A DNA stretch of 64,000 bases from Mycolicibacterium aichiense (lineage in GTDB: Bacteria; Actinomycetota; Actinomycetes; Mycobacteriales; Mycobacteriaceae): NCBI RefSeq assembly GCF_010726245.1, contig NZ_AP022561.1:5270001-5334000 (forward strand), given 5' to 3'. Position 1 is the stretch's first letter. Each line of letters begins with the position of its first letter. The position numbers were made by a program, and so were the translations under genes. The notes beneath the pieces were generated by a model. That model was not told the origin of the DNA, ran no database searches, and saw only the letters and a list, made by a program, of their open reading frames with translations. Positions 52,696 through 62,265 of the stretch are shown here, piece after piece.

Positions 52696-53352
52696 ATGCC
52701 CGCCCTTCGCAAGCCCGCTTCACGGGCGCTGGTGCTGGGCGCGTCGGTGGTGATCCTCGCCGCGAGCAGTGGATGCGAGCGGTTTGTTACCGGGCGGGAG
52801 TCAAAGGCACACGCCCCCAACGCATCCGTGTCGGCACCGATAGCATCCGGATGCGCGTACAGCGGTTACCCCCTGCTGACCCTGAGAACGCGGTTGGATG
52901 AGCCATCGATGGCCGTTCCGAGGCCGCCGGGTTGGACGCCTGCACGATTCGGCGACCCGGGAGCTCCCATCCGACTCGCGATGATCGACAAGGAACATCG
53001 CGACACCATCGCACAATCCTCGCCGGTAGCCCTCGCCGCTCTGGATGACTTCACCGGCAAGGCCCGCACCGCGGAAGAAGCTCTTGACTACGAACTCCGA
53101 CTACTCGAAACGGAATTCGTGTCGAGGTCGCCCGGAATCCTATGCGGGCACCCGAGCGTCACGGTGTCGTATAACCGCCGCAAGGATCGGCCCGGTCTGG
53201 TCACGTTACGGGCTGTCGCAGGCGAATTCGGCAACCGGATGTACGTTGCGAGCGTGTCGACAATGTCTAGTCAGCCCTACAACGAGACCTACCTCGCCGA
53301 CAAGAAGGCCATCCTCGACGGATTCGCCGTGGTGTTCGCCGGCAAGTACTAG
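52696..53352 (+). CDS. LpqN/LpqT-like lipoprotein
   Basis: 218 aa, AAAGGGGG before ATG. Signal LVLGASVVILAASSGC with lipobox S-S-G-C near residue 27. After a short spacer the domain has the PPGWTP motif and (F)AVVFAGKY ending of the LpqN/LpqT family of surface lipoproteins. Two further Cys (ASGCAYSG, GILCGHP) could form a disulfide. Such lipoproteins are found with various partners in mycobacteria. It converges with the GH16 gene. Confidence 0.8.
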   Translation: MPALRKPASRALVLGASVVILAASSGCERFVTGRESKAHAPNASVSAPIASGCAYSGYPLLTLRTRLDEPSMAVPRPPGWTPARFGDPGAPIRLAMIDKEHRDTIAQSSPVALAALDDFTGKARTAEEALDYELRLLETEFVSRSPGILCGHPSVTVSYNRRKDRPGLVTLRAVAGEFGNRMYVASVSTMSSQPYNETYLADKKAILDGFAVVFAGKY

Positions 53353-53359
53353 GAGGGTG

Positions 53360-54193
53360 TCACCAGACCCGCACGTAGTCGACGAGCATGTCGGCGGGGT
53401 AGGTACCGGACCGCGGATCGCCACCGCCCGAGCCGCTGACGGCCAGGTTCAGCACCGGGAACATGCGGTAGTCGGGGAAGTTGAACGGCCAGTCGTCGAT
53501 GGAATTGGCCGGAACCGTGAAGTATGGCTCGGCGCCGTCGACGTAGTCCCTCCAGAAGTACATCCCGGAGTCGTTCCACGTGACTCGCCAGGTGTGCCAG
53601 TTCCCGTCGATCGGCGTCGGCTGGGTGGCGAAGGAAGTACCGTCCAGGCGGGCATGAACGGTTGTCCCCGAGGGCCATTCACCGTTGCCGTACCACTCCG
53701 CGAGGTCCACTTCACCACCGACTTCGGGGTGGTCGTTCATCAGCCACCAGGCCGGCCAGCAGCCCGCGGTCAAGCAGTTGAACTTGATCCGGGCTTCCCA
53801 GGTGGTCCCGATTCCGCCCCACCAGTTCCCCATGACTTTGCCGCTGACGTACTTGTTGTTGTCGCGGGTAGCCCGGATCACCAGGTTGGAGTTACCGTCC
53901 AGGAAGACGTGCTGCCGATCGTCGCGGTACTGGCCCATGTTCTCGGGCCGATCCCAGAACACCGGATTCTTGATGGTTTCGCGCGCCTTGGCGATACGCC
54001 ACTTGGAGGGATCGGGGGCCGATCCGGCCGGTCCGTCGAACTCGTCATGGAAGAGATACGCAGGAGCCGTGGCATTCGGCGCCGGTGCTTGCGGGCGGGT
54101 GGGCGTAGCACCTGCCGCCGGCATCGGCAGCGCGGCGGCGACCGCGCCGAACCCTGCCATGAGCATCAGGCTACGACGATCAATTTCTGGCAC
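53360..54193 (-). CDS. Tat-exported glycoside hydrolase family 16
   Basis: 277 aa from GTG 54193; longer starts (ATG 54241, 54367) add residues before the export signal. The N-terminus MPEIDRRSLMLMAGF has the twin-arginine motif D-R-R-S-L. The beta-jelly-roll domain carries the GH16 catalytic signature EVDLAEWYGNG (nucleophile and acid/base Glu in E-x-D-x-x-E) and the WHTWRVTW strand. It hydrolyses a beta-1,3- or mixed beta-glucan. TATGGT ending 6 bases before the GTG suggests leaderless expression. Confidence 0.9.
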   Translation of the reverse strand: MPEIDRRSLMLMAGFGAVAAALPMPAAGATPTRPQAPAPNATAPAYLFHDEFDGPAGSAPDPSKWRIAKARETIKNPVFWDRPENMGQYRDDRQHVFLDGNSNLVIRATRDNNKYVSGKVMGNWWGGIGTTWEARIKFNCLTAGCWPAWWLMNDHPEVGGEVDLAEWYGNGEWPSGTTVHARLDGTSFATQPTPIDGNWHTWRVTWNDSGMYFWRDYVDGAEPYFTVPANSIDDWPFNFPDYRMFPVLNLAVSGSGGGDPRSGTYPADMLVDYVRVW

Positions 54194-54199
54194 GGCTAA

Positions 54200-54205
54200 A
54201 CCATA
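54200..54205 (-). promoter_or_regulatory. -10 element TATGGT for GH16
   Basis: On the minus strand TATGGT ends 6 bases before GTG 54193, which places the start codon at about +1. There is no ribosome site in the gap, so a leaderless transcript is likely and the GTG start is supported. Confidence 0.5.
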
Positions 54206-54594
54206 GATTGGAATCCTGGCCGGCCGCGTAACCGGGGCCATCTCTTGTACTCCGTCTCGCCGAACTCGCGGTGAACGGCCGATTGAGCTGCATAAACGAC
54301 ACGGCCAACAACCATCGACACGCTCTTCGGTGTCGGGGTCCAACCCAGCGCGAGCGCGTGTCGCCACGCCGACGACATCCTTACGGCGCCGCTAATTTCC
54401 GACCGTTGATTTCGACAAGACGGCCGCCGCGCCGGGCCGGCCGCGCAAACATACGATGACCTCGGATTCTGCTCCGACGGCCCGCTCGCGGCGCCTTTCC
54501 GTGTGGCGGCCGGGTAACCCTGGTGTTGAACAAGGGCAAGCATCCGGAACCGCGCCGTTTACCGTTTGGGGTGGCCCTGACCTGCCCGCTCCTC
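54206..54594. other. Gap without a gene between GH16 and the duplicated secreted protein
   Basis: The 434-base gap 54194-54627 separates two divergent genes. Short open frames occur but none has a ribosome site, family resemblance or codon bias. Candidate -10 hexamers TACGAT occur near 54447 and at 54595-54600; the latter fits the start at 54628. Nothing else is recognised. Confidence 0.5.
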
Positions 54595-54627
54595 TACGAT
54601 GCCCTAGAGCTAACGAAGGGTCAGCAA

Positions 54628-56094
54628 ATGGGGTCAAACAAATACGTCGGGTACGTTGGCGGACTCGCGGTTGCGGTCGGGGTGGGTGCGGCTGTTGCCG
54701 CAGCAAGCCAAGGCGTAGCAAGCGCTGATACCGGCAAATCGGACTCATCATCGAGCGCGTCAGATTCGGCCAAGCCCAACGCCGGACCGAAGAAGTCCGC
54801 GACCGGCACCACCAAGCGCACCAAGGCGGTCTCGAAGCCCGCCGACAAGGTCAGCAGCGCAGCCGCTTCCGACTCCGCAGTCACCTCGAAGGCGACGAGC
54901 GCGAAGACCACGGCCGCCGCGTTCGAGGCCGCCCAGGTCGCGAAGCTCGAAGGCCTGTTCAAAGGCACCGGGCATGCCGCGCCACGACCGGCCGCAGCCA
55001 CCGTGACCACTGAAACGACCACGGCGGATGCAGCCGTCACGCCGACCGCCGCCGCAACGCCGACCGCCGCCGCAACGCCGACCGCCGCCTCAATCGCCAC
55101 GGCGTTCTGGAACCCGTTCCGGTGGATGCCGCCCGAGCCGGCACCGCAGGACATGCCCGGCCCCATCTGGACCCTTGAGCAGTCCTTCATGGCCGTGTTC
55201 CCCAACCCCGTAAAGGCAGTCGCGCGTGAAGGATTCGAGCTCGGTTACCGCCTGACCCAGATGATCCCGTGGGTCAACATCATCGTCCCGGTCACCAATA
55301 TCATCACTGAACTGCCCGACGCCCTCGCCGGCGACAAGGCTGCCGCGCAGCGCGTCATCAACAACCTGATCGTCACGATCCACCCGATCGCGGTGTTGTA
55401 CTACGGCTACAACGAGATCGCCGACGTGCTCAACCTGGAAGCGCCTGCCCTGCAGTTGCAGTCCTGGTTCATCGGCTCGCTGTGGAACCTGTTCGACCCG
55501 TTCGCCTTGCTGCACGTCCGCGGCGAGTCCGGGTTGCCGCTGTCGACCACGACCCCACCGCCGGACCAGGTGACCCCGGAGGCAACCGCCACGCTCGCCG
55601 CCGCGGTGACGCCGTCGGCCGCTGACATCACTGTGCCGGACATTCAGCTCCCGGACGTGATCAACCCGTTCCCGGCCGATGACCCGAAGCCCTACGGGAT
55701 GCCGGACGCGGTATACGGCGCCGAAAAGGCTTTGGTGGCAGCGTTTCCCGTCGAGGCACGGCCCGTCGTGCGTGAGCTCTATGAAGCCAGCTGGCGCGTC
55801 TCACAGATGGTGCCCGGCCTGAGCGCCGTGGTGCCGATCGCCAACCTGCTGCCCGCGCTCTACCAAGCCGCCCTCGGCCACCGGGACGCAGCACAGAGCG
55901 CGATCAACGATGTGCTGCTGGCGACTACGGCGCTGTCGATCCTGTACTACGGCTACGACCAGTTGGCCGACGTGCTCAACGTCGAAGCTGCGGCGCAGGA
56001 GCTCAAGGTGCAGATCTACGCCGCGGTGTGGGACGAGGCCGACCCCAACGGTTACCTCCACGTGCCCGGTCACTCCGGATTACAGACCGTCTGA
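54628..56094 (+). CDS. Secreted protein with internal tandem duplication
   Basis: 488 aa from ATG 54628 (AAGGG upstream); the frame is open from 54523 but the export signal begins here (YVGGLAVAVGVGAAVAAASQG). After a Ser/Lys/Ala-rich linker (about 35-170) come two copies of a ~110-aa alpha-helical domain. Each has a PxxVxxVxREGFELxxR-like start, an IVPVTNII/VVPIANLL element, an LYYGY(N/D)(E/Q)(I/L)ADVLN motif and an LHVxGxSGL end. The domain family is not recognised. A GC-rich hairpin terminator follows at 56176. It probably acts outside the plasma membrane. Confidence 0.78.
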   Translation: MGSNKYVGYVGGLAVAVGVGAAVAAASQGVASADTGKSDSSSSASDSAKPNAGPKKSATGTTKRTKAVSKPADKVSSAAASDSAVTSKATSAKTTAAAFEAAQVAKLEGLFKGTGHAAPRPAAATVTTETTTADAAVTPTAAATPTAAATPTAASIATAFWNPFRWMPPEPAPQDMPGPIWTLEQSFMAVFPNPVKAVAREGFELGYRLTQMIPWVNIIVPVTNIITELPDALAGDKAAAQRVINNLIVTIHPIAVLYYGYNEIADVLNLEAPALQLQSWFIGSLWNLFDPFALLHVRGESGLPLSTTTPPPDQVTPEATATLAAAVTPSAADITVPDIQLPDVINPFPADDPKPYGMPDAVYGAEKALVAAFPVEARPVVRELYEASWRVSQMVPGLSAVVPIANLLPALYQAALGHRDAAQSAINDVLLATTALSILYYGYDQLADVLNVEAAAQELKVQIYAAVWDEADPNGYLHVPGHSGLQTV

Positions 56095-56175
56095 CTGAGC
56101 CGGGTTGTGCGGGATCCGCAAATCGCTAGCGCGGCTTGACAACTAGCGACGACACCCGCTCTCACTTCGGTTTGC

Positions 56176-56211
56176 TCCATGCCGTGCCCGACACCGGGCA
56201 CGGCATGGAGT
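56176..56211 (+). terminator. 16-bp stem terminator after the duplicated secreted protein
   Basis: Arms 56176-56191 and 56196-56211 pair over about 16 bp (core CCATGCCGTGCCCG / CGGGCACGGCATGG, with a G-T pair at the base) around an ACAC loop, with no U run. It lies about 80 bases after the stop at 56094 and before the ABC operon at 56372, so it should separate the two units. Confidence 0.8.
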
Positions 56212-56371
56212 CGTTTCAGCAACCATCGGACTGGTAACGCGAGCGTTTCGTCCCCTGCTCGTCGCGTTTTTCTCCAGATGCGGTCGCGCCGTTCTGCCCC
56301 CAAGATCTAAGAGTTACGGCAGAGTCACCTATCACTCGACTCTGTCCGGTTGCTGTGATCAAGGGAGCGAT

Positions 56372-58006
56372 ATGAAGCTACGGAACGTCATCGCCATCGG
56401 AAGTGTGGCGGCAGTGGCTGTATTCGGCGTCGCGGCCTGTGGCGGCAAGGGCGGCGGCGGCAGTCAAGGCGGAGACATCAACGTCTCGATGACCTCGTTC
56501 CCGGATTATGTGGACCCACAGCTCTCGTACACGCTGGAGGGGTGGGAAGTGTTGTGGAACGTCTACACCCCACTCTTGACGTACAAGCACCAAAAGGGCG
56601 ATGCGGGAACAGATATCGTCCCCGGCCTGGCCAAGGACATGCCGCAGATCTCGCCGGACGGCAAGACCTACAAGCTGACGCTTCGGCCGAACATGAAGTA
56701 CTCCGACGGCACCCCCATCAAGGCTTCTGACTTCACCTACGCCGTCAAGCGTCTGTTCAAGGCGAACTCCGGCGGCTCGGTATTCTACGAAGGCATCGTC
56801 GGCGCAAAGGATTTCGCCGACGGTAAAGCCGATACGATCAGTGGTATCACCGCCGATGACAACAGCGGCGACATCACCATCCAACTGGACAAGCCCAACG
56901 GAACGTTCAACAGCGTCCTGGCCTTGATGTTCGCCGCACCGGTACCGCCGACGACCACGCTCGACAAGGACGTCACCAACAACCCGCCGCCTGCCAGCGG
57001 CCCGTTCGTCATCACCAAGGTCGACGCGCCGAATACTCTTACGATGGAACGCAATCCGCAGTTCAAGACCGTGAAGGACGCCGGCGCCAGCGAGGTCGCC
57101 GATGCGCAGGTCGACAAGATCACCGTCACCCAGAACAAGAACAACTCCTCACAGGTCACCGGCGTCGAACAGAATCAAATCGACTTCATGACCGACCCGC
57201 CCGACGCCGACCGGCTACCCGAGGTCAAAGCCAAGTACAGCAGCCGATTCCGGCTCGAGAACTCGATCAATACGTACTACTTCTGGATGAACACCCAGAA
57301 GGCACCGTTCAACGACCTCAAGGTCCGCCAGGCCATCAACTACGCCATCGACCCTGAGGCCCTCAACCGGGTGTTCGGCGGCCGGCTCCACCCGACCCAG
57401 CAGATCCTCCCGCCCGGCATGCCCGGATACGAGGAGTACAAGCTGTATCCCGGCCCCGATCTCGATAAGGCCAAACAGCTTCTGGCCGAGGCGAATCCGA
57501 CCGACAAGGACATCACCGTCTGGACCGATGACGAACCGGACCGCAAGCGGATCGGCGAGTACTATCACGATCTGCTGACCCAGTTGGGATTCAACGCCCA
57601 ACTCAAGGTGATCGCCGGCGACGTGTACTTCACGACGATCGGCAACACCTCGACACCCGATCTCGACACCGGGTTCGCCGACTGGTTCCAGGACTTCCCT
57701 CATCCCGACGACTTCTTCCGTCCACTGCTCAACGGTGCCAACATCCTGCCGACGAACAGCAACAACTTCTCCCAGGCCAACTTGCCGCAGCTCGACGCCA
57801 AGCAGAACGAGTTGCTGACTCAGCAGCTCTCCGGCGACGTGAAGAAGCAGTACGCCGCATTGGACAAGGCGTACATGGAGCAGGCGGTGTGGGCCCCGTA
57901 CGGAAACGAGGAATACACCACGTTCGTTTCCGAGCGCATGGACTTCGACAAGTCCTATCACCATCTGCTGTTCAATCAGGACTACACGTCGTTCGCGCTC
58001 AAGTAA
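56372..58006 (+). CDS. Peptide ABC transporter, substrate-binding lipoprotein
   Basis: 544 aa, AAGGGAG before ATG. Lipobox near residue 23 (VAVFGVAAC). SBP family 5 features: VPGLAKDMPQISPDGKTYKLTLRPNMKYSDGTP and KVRQAINYAID. It captures oligopeptides or related ligands at the cell surface. It is the first gene of a tight five-gene operon (TAATG overlap with the permease). Confidence 0.93.
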   Translation: MKLRNVIAIGSVAAVAVFGVAACGGKGGGGSQGGDINVSMTSFPDYVDPQLSYTLEGWEVLWNVYTPLLTYKHQKGDAGTDIVPGLAKDMPQISPDGKTYKLTLRPNMKYSDGTPIKASDFTYAVKRLFKANSGGSVFYEGIVGAKDFADGKADTISGITADDNSGDITIQLDKPNGTFNSVLALMFAAPVPPTTTLDKDVTNNPPPASGPFVITKVDAPNTLTMERNPQFKTVKDAGASEVADAQVDKITVTQNKNNSSQVTGVEQNQIDFMTDPPDADRLPEVKAKYSSRFRLENSINTYYFWMNTQKAPFNDLKVRQAINYAIDPEALNRVFGGRLHPTQQILPPGMPGYEEYKLYPGPDLDKAKQLLAEANPTDKDITVWTDDEPDRKRIGEYYHDLLTQLGFNAQLKVIAGDVYFTTIGNTSTPDLDTGFADWFQDFPHPDDFFRPLLNGANILPTNSNNFSQANLPQLDAKQNELLTQQLSGDVKKQYAALDKAYMEQAVWAPYGNEEYTTFVSERMDFDKSYHHLLFNQDYTSFALK

Positions 58007-58989
58007 TGGCGACTCCGACCGCTGTCCGAGGGCGCAGCCCTTGGCACCTGGCCTGGATTCGGCTGCGGCGCAATAGGGTCTCGCTTGCCTTCGGCGTGCT
58101 GTTCTTGCTCATCGTGGTGTTCTGTCTTGCAGCACCACTGTGGGCCGACCATGTCGCCCACACCGGGCCGAACCAGAACCACATAACCGACAAGATCATG
58201 ATCGACGGGCAACAGACCAACATCGTCGCGACTGACGGGACCCCGTTGGGACCCGGACTTCGCGGTCATTACCTGCTCGGCGCCGACCAGAATGGCCGGG
58301 ACGTCATGGTCCGCCTGATGTACGGCGGCCGGACGTCGATCTACGTGGGCGTCGCCGCCGCGGTGATCACCACGCTGCTGGCCGTCGTCGTCGGCATGTT
58401 GGCCGGTTATTACCGAGGCTGGATCGACTCGATCCTGTCGCGAATTCTCGACGTCGTATGGGCCTTCCCGGTCCTGCTGCTCGGCATCGCCCTGGGCACA
58501 ACGCTGGCTCTTGGCGGCCTCAGTGTCGGGGGGCTGCAAATCGCCGGAGACTCGTTGTGGATTCCCATCCTGATCATCGGGTGCGTCTACGTGCCGTACA
58601 TGGCCAGGCCGATTCGCGGCGAGATCCTGGCCCTGCGTGAAAAGGAGTTCGTGGAAGCCGCTGTCGCCCAGGGCAAAGGACCAGTCCGCATCATGGTCTC
58701 CGAGCTCCTGCCCAATATCGTGTCGACGATCATCGTGTTCTTCACCCTCAACATCGCCAACAACATGCTGCTGGAGTCAGCCCTGTCATTTCTCGGCGCC
58801 GGTGTGCGGCCGCCGAACGCCTCGTGGGGCACGATGATCGCTGACGGTTACCAAACCATCTACACCGCGCCGCATCTGACGATCGTTCCCGGGCTGATGA
58901 TCGTGTTGACCGTGCTGTCTCTCAACGTGTTCGGCGATGGATTGCGCGACGCGCTGGACCCGCGCGCCAAGATCCGCTTGGAGCACTAG
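58006..58989 (+). CDS. Peptide ABC transporter permease, DppC/OppC type
   Basis: 327 aa, ATG overlapping the previous stop (TAATG). Six helices; the OppC-type N-terminal RLRRNRVSLAFGVLFL segment and the EAA loop (EFVEAAVAQGKGPVRIM...LLPNI, about residue 215-245). An extra ~75-aa outer loop after helix 1 is common in mycobacterial members. Forms the membrane channel with the next gene. Confidence 0.92.
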   Translation: MATPTAVRGRSPWHLAWIRLRRNRVSLAFGVLFLLIVVFCLAAPLWADHVAHTGPNQNHITDKIMIDGQQTNIVATDGTPLGPGLRGHYLLGADQNGRDVMVRLMYGGRTSIYVGVAAAVITTLLAVVVGMLAGYYRGWIDSILSRILDVVWAFPVLLLGIALGTTLALGGLSVGGLQIAGDSLWIPILIIGCVYVPYMARPIRGEILALREKEFVEAAVAQGKGPVRIMVSELLPNIVSTIIVFFTLNIANNMLLESALSFLGAGVRPPNASWGTMIADGYQTIYTAPHLTIVPGLMIVLTVLSLNVFGDGLRDALDPRAKIRLEH

Positions 58990-58992
58990 CCC

Positions 58993-59955
58993 ATGGCCCG
59001 GTTCATCGCGCGTCGGCTGATCGGCATGATCGCCGTACTGTTCGCCATCTCGGTGATCGTGTTCTTGATCTTCAACGTCATCCCCAACTCCGACCCGGCC
59101 GCCCGGATTGCCGGCAAGAACGCCAACCCCGCCCTCATCGCCCGGGTGAGCGCCGATCTGGGCCTCGATCAGCCCTTGCCGGTGCAATACCTGACGATGA
59201 TGAAACAGATCTTCACCGGCGAACTCACCTCCTATGCCAGCAATCAAAATGTGGCGCAGCAGATTTGGGACGGGCTGCCGGTGACGTTGTCGCTCACCAT
59301 CGGCGCCGCCGTGTTGTGGATGGCACTTGCGGTGTGGTTCGGTTACCTCAGCGCGGTCCGTGCCGGTGGGTTCACCGACCGGGCGTTGACGATTCTGTCG
59401 CTGGTCGGCATCTCGATGCCGGTGTTCTGGTTGGCAGCAATACTGTTGTACTACTTCAGCTTCAAGGTCCAGCTGTTCCCGACCGGTAGCTACGTTCCCC
59501 TGACGGAAGACCCGCTGAATTGGCTGTACCACCTGATCTTGCCGTGGATCACCCTGGCGGTCCTCTACGTTGGCTTCTACAGTCGCGTCCTGCGCTCCAA
59601 CATGCTCGACGTGATGAACGAGGACTACGTGCGCACCGCCCGCGCGAAAGGAATCAGTGAACGGCAGGTGCGCATGCGGCATGTGCTGCGTAACTCGATG
59701 ATCCCGATCGTCACACTGTTCGGCCTCGACTTCGGCGCGGTCGTCGGCGGCGGGGCCATCCTGACCGAAACTGTCTTCAACCTCAACGGCGTCGGCCTCT
59801 ACGCCGGCCAGGCGATCGGCAAGCTGGACCTGCCACCGCTGATGGCCATCACGATGTTCGGTGCTTTCTTCATCGTGCTCTTCAACACGATCGTGGACAT
59901 TCTCTATGCGGTTCTCGATCCACGAATCCGCCTGGGAGAGGCGGCCCCCGCATGA
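58993..59955 (+). CDS. Peptide ABC transporter permease, DppB/OppB type
   Basis: 320 aa. N-terminus [29 protein letters not shown] is the OppB-type start; EAA loop [26 protein letters not shown] lies near 210-235. Six helices. In this operon the C-type permease precedes the B-type, the reverse of the usual BC order. The stop overlaps the next ATPase start (ATGA). Confidence 0.93.
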   Translation: MARFIARRLIGMIAVLFAISVIVFLIFNVIPNSDPAARIAGKNANPALIARVSADLGLDQPLPVQYLTMMKQIFTGELTSYASNQNVAQQIWDGLPVTLSLTIGAAVLWMALAVWFGYLSAVRAGGFTDRALTILSLVGISMPVFWLAAILLYYFSFKVQLFPTGSYVPLTEDPLNWLYHLILPWITLAVLYVGFYSRVLRSNMLDVMNEDYVRTARAKGISERQVRMRHVLRNSMIPIVTLFGLDFGAVVGGGAILTETVFNLNGVGLYAGQAIGKLDLPPLMAITMFGAFFIVLFNTIVDILYAVLDPRIRLGEAAPA

Positions 59956-60941
59956 ACCCCATCCTGACCGTCACCGACCTGAGGGTCAGCTTCGCCACCG
60001 AGGACGGCGTGGTGCACGCGGTCGACGGGGTGTCGTTCGAGGTCCACCCCGGCGAGGTCGTCGCCGTCGTCGGCGAGTCGGGCAGCGGAAAGAGTGTGAC
60101 CGCGCAGACCTTGATCGGGCTCACCCGGGCACCCAACGCGAAAATAGGCGGGTCGGTGATGTTCGACGGCCGAGAGCTCACCGAGTTGTCCGACCGCGAA
60201 TTGCGCACCGTCCGTGGCGAACACATCGCGATGATCTTCCAGGATCCGATGACGTCCCTCAATCCGGTGTACCGGGTAGGGGACCAGATCGCCGAGATGA
60301 TCCGCGCTCACCGCGACATCTCCAGATCCGAAGCTCTTTCTCGAGCAGTCGACCTGCTGCGCTCGGTGGGTATCCCGAACCCGGAACGCAGGGTGCGGGA
60401 CTACCCCCACGAGTTCTCCGGCGGCATGCGCCAGCGGGTGATGATCGCCATGGCGCTGGCGTTGGAACCCGAAGTGTTGGTCGCCGACGAGCCCACCACT
60501 GCTCTCGACGTCACCATCCAGGCCCAAATCCTGCGCCTGCTCGAATCGTTGAACCGTGACCGCAACCTGTCGGTCGTACTCATCACCCACGATCTCGGCG
60601 TGGTTGCCGAGCTGGCCGACCGTGTGGTGGTCATGTATGCCGGGCAGATCGTCGAAGACGCGCCACTGGAGGAGCTCTTCTACAACCCGCAGCATCCCTA
60701 CACCTGGGGACTGCTGGGGTCGATCGCCCGCCTGGATGAGGACCGACCGCACCGACTCACCCAAATCGTTGGGTCACCGCCGTCGCTGCTGAATCCACCA
60801 ACCGGATGCCGGTTCGCTCCACGGTGCAAGTTCGCCTTCGACAAGTGCACGCAACCACCGACTCTGGAGGCACGCGTCACGGAGTCAGTGCACCTGGATC
60901 GGTGTTGGTTGACTCCAGCCGAGAAAGCGGCGAATCGATGA
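59952..60941 (+). CDS. Peptide ABC transporter ATPase, DppD/OppD type
   Basis: 329 aa. Walker A GESGSGKS (about 40-47), Q-loop [10 protein letters not shown], signature FSGGMRQRV, Walker [11 protein letters not shown]-loop ITHDLGV. The C-terminal Cys-rich end ([14 protein letters not shown]) is the OppD/F 4Fe-4S-like motif seen in peptide transporter ATPases. It pairs with the following ATPase. Confidence 0.94.
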   Translation: MNPILTVTDLRVSFATEDGVVHAVDGVSFEVHPGEVVAVVGESGSGKSVTAQTLIGLTRAPNAKIGGSVMFDGRELTELSDRELRTVRGEHIAMIFQDPMTSLNPVYRVGDQIAEMIRAHRDISRSEALSRAVDLLRSVGIPNPERRVRDYPHEFSGGMRQRVMIAMALALEPEVLVADEPTTALDVTIQAQILRLLESLNRDRNLSVVLITHDLGVVAELADRVVVMYAGQIVEDAPLEELFYNPQHPYTWGLLGSIARLDEDRPHRLTQIVGSPPSLLNPPTGCRFAPRCKFAFDKCTQPPTLEARVTESVHLDRCWLTPAEKAANR

Positions 60942-61921
60942 AGGGCGATCCTCTGCTCGAGGTCACCGATCTCGTCAAGCATTTCCCGATCAAGTCCGGC
61001 GTCGTCGTCGACCGGGAGGTGGCGCGGGTACGGGCAGTCGACGGGGTCAGTTTCACTCTCCACGAGGGCGAAACACTCGGCCTGGTCGGCGAATCCGGCT
61101 GCGGCAAGTCAACTCTGTGCCGAGCCATTCTTCAGCTGGTGACGCCGACGTCGGGATCGGTCCGCTTCGAGGGCCAGGAGCTGGTCGGTCGGTCACGTCG
61201 CGATCTGCGGCCGCTGCGCCGCGAGATGCAGATGGTCTTCCAGGATCCGTTCGCCTCGTTGAACCCGCGCAAGCGGGTGGGGCAGATCATCGGCGATCCC
61301 CTCGCCTTGCACGGTCTGGCCAGTGGCGCCCAGTTGAAGCGACAAGTGCATGAACTGCTCGACCGGGTGGGGCTGCAGGCCGAACACTTCAACCGGTACC
61401 CGCACGAGTTCTCCGGCGGCCAGCGTCAGCGCATCGGCATCGCCCGCGCGTTGGCCTTGCGACCCAAGTTGATCATCGCCGACGAGCCGGTCTCGGCGCT
61501 CGACGTCTCGGTCCAGGCTCAGATCGTCAACCTGCTCGAGGAGTTGCAGGACGAGTTCGGCCTGTCCTACCTGTTCGTCGCCCACGACCTCGGTGTGGTC
61601 CGCCACGTCTCGGATCGAGTGGCGGTGATGTATCTGGGCAAGATCGTCGAGCACGCGAACGCCGACGGGCTGTACGGACATCCCCTGCACCCCTACAGCA
61701 ACGCGCTGCTGTCGGCGGTGCCGATACCGGACCCTCGCAGGAACGCCGCCCGTGAACGCATCACCCTCGAAGGCGACGTCCCGAGTCCCATCGACCCGCC
61801 ACCGGCGTGCCGGTTCCACACCCGCTGTGCCTCCGCCACCGACATCTGCCGCGCCGAAGAGCCACTTCTCGCCGAGTTGGAGCCCGCACACTTCGCGGCG
61901 TGCCATCATCCCCGGTTGTGA
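60938..61921 (+). CDS. Peptide ABC transporter ATPase, DppF/OppF type
   Basis: 327 aa from ATG 60938, overlapping the OppD stop (ATGA); the frame opens earlier at 60806 but only inside the previous gene. Walker [10 protein letters not shown]-loop [20 protein letters not shown] signature, Walker [14 protein letters not shown]-loop VAHDLGV and [14 protein letters not shown] at the C-terminus. It ends the transporter operon. Confidence 0.94.
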   Translation: MKGDPLLEVTDLVKHFPIKSGVVVDREVARVRAVDGVSFTLHEGETLGLVGESGCGKSTLCRAILQLVTPTSGSVRFEGQELVGRSRRDLRPLRREMQMVFQDPFASLNPRKRVGQIIGDPLALHGLASGAQLKRQVHELLDRVGLQAEHFNRYPHEFSGGQRQRIGIARALALRPKLIIADEPVSALDVSVQAQIVNLLEELQDEFGLSYLFVAHDLGVVRHVSDRVAVMYLGKIVEHANADGLYGHPLHPYSNALLSAVPIPDPRRNAARERITLEGDVPSPIDPPPACRFHTRCASATDICRAEEPLLAELEPAHFAACHHPRL

Positions 61922-61998
61922 TCGATCGGCGCTCACACGTTTCGACCGGCCGCCAGGTGGGGATATTAAGCCAGCACAACTCGACACTAGGGGCGATC

Positions 61999-62256
61999 AT
62001 GAACGACCAGGACGGCGGCACGGGCGAAGTTCTCCGCACGTTGGGCCTGATGCTGAATCTGTCGGCAATCGTGGCATTTGCGCTGTTCCTGAGCACGCTG
62101 GGTCCGGGTGCCCCGGGTCCGTCAGCGCTGGCCGCGGCGATCGCCGTCGTCGCTTTCCTGGCCAGCCTCGCCTGCTTCGCCATCGACCGCCGCCGCACCG
62201 AGGACGAGTCCTTCGGGCAGGCTGCTCGCCCGGTGACTGTCGCCGCCGAGGCCTAG
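61999..62256 (+). CDS. Small two-helix membrane protein
   Basis: 85 aa from ATG 61999 with AGGGG upstream. Two hydrophobic segments (LNLSAIVAFALFLSTLG and ALAAAIAVVAFLASLACFAI) flank a PGAPGPS turn; the C-terminus is charged then Ala/Val. No family is recognised. It lies between the transporter operon and the poxB-type gene. Confidence 0.7.
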   Translation: MNDQDGGTGEVLRTLGLMLNLSAIVAFALFLSTLGPGAPGPSALAAAIAVVAFLASLACFAIDRRRTEDESFGQAARPVTVAAEA

Positions 62257-62265
62257 ACTTCTGCT

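Noticed and set aside
54271..54459. Short open frame in the gap before 54628
   Set aside because: No ribosome site, no family, Arg-rich shadow-like composition.
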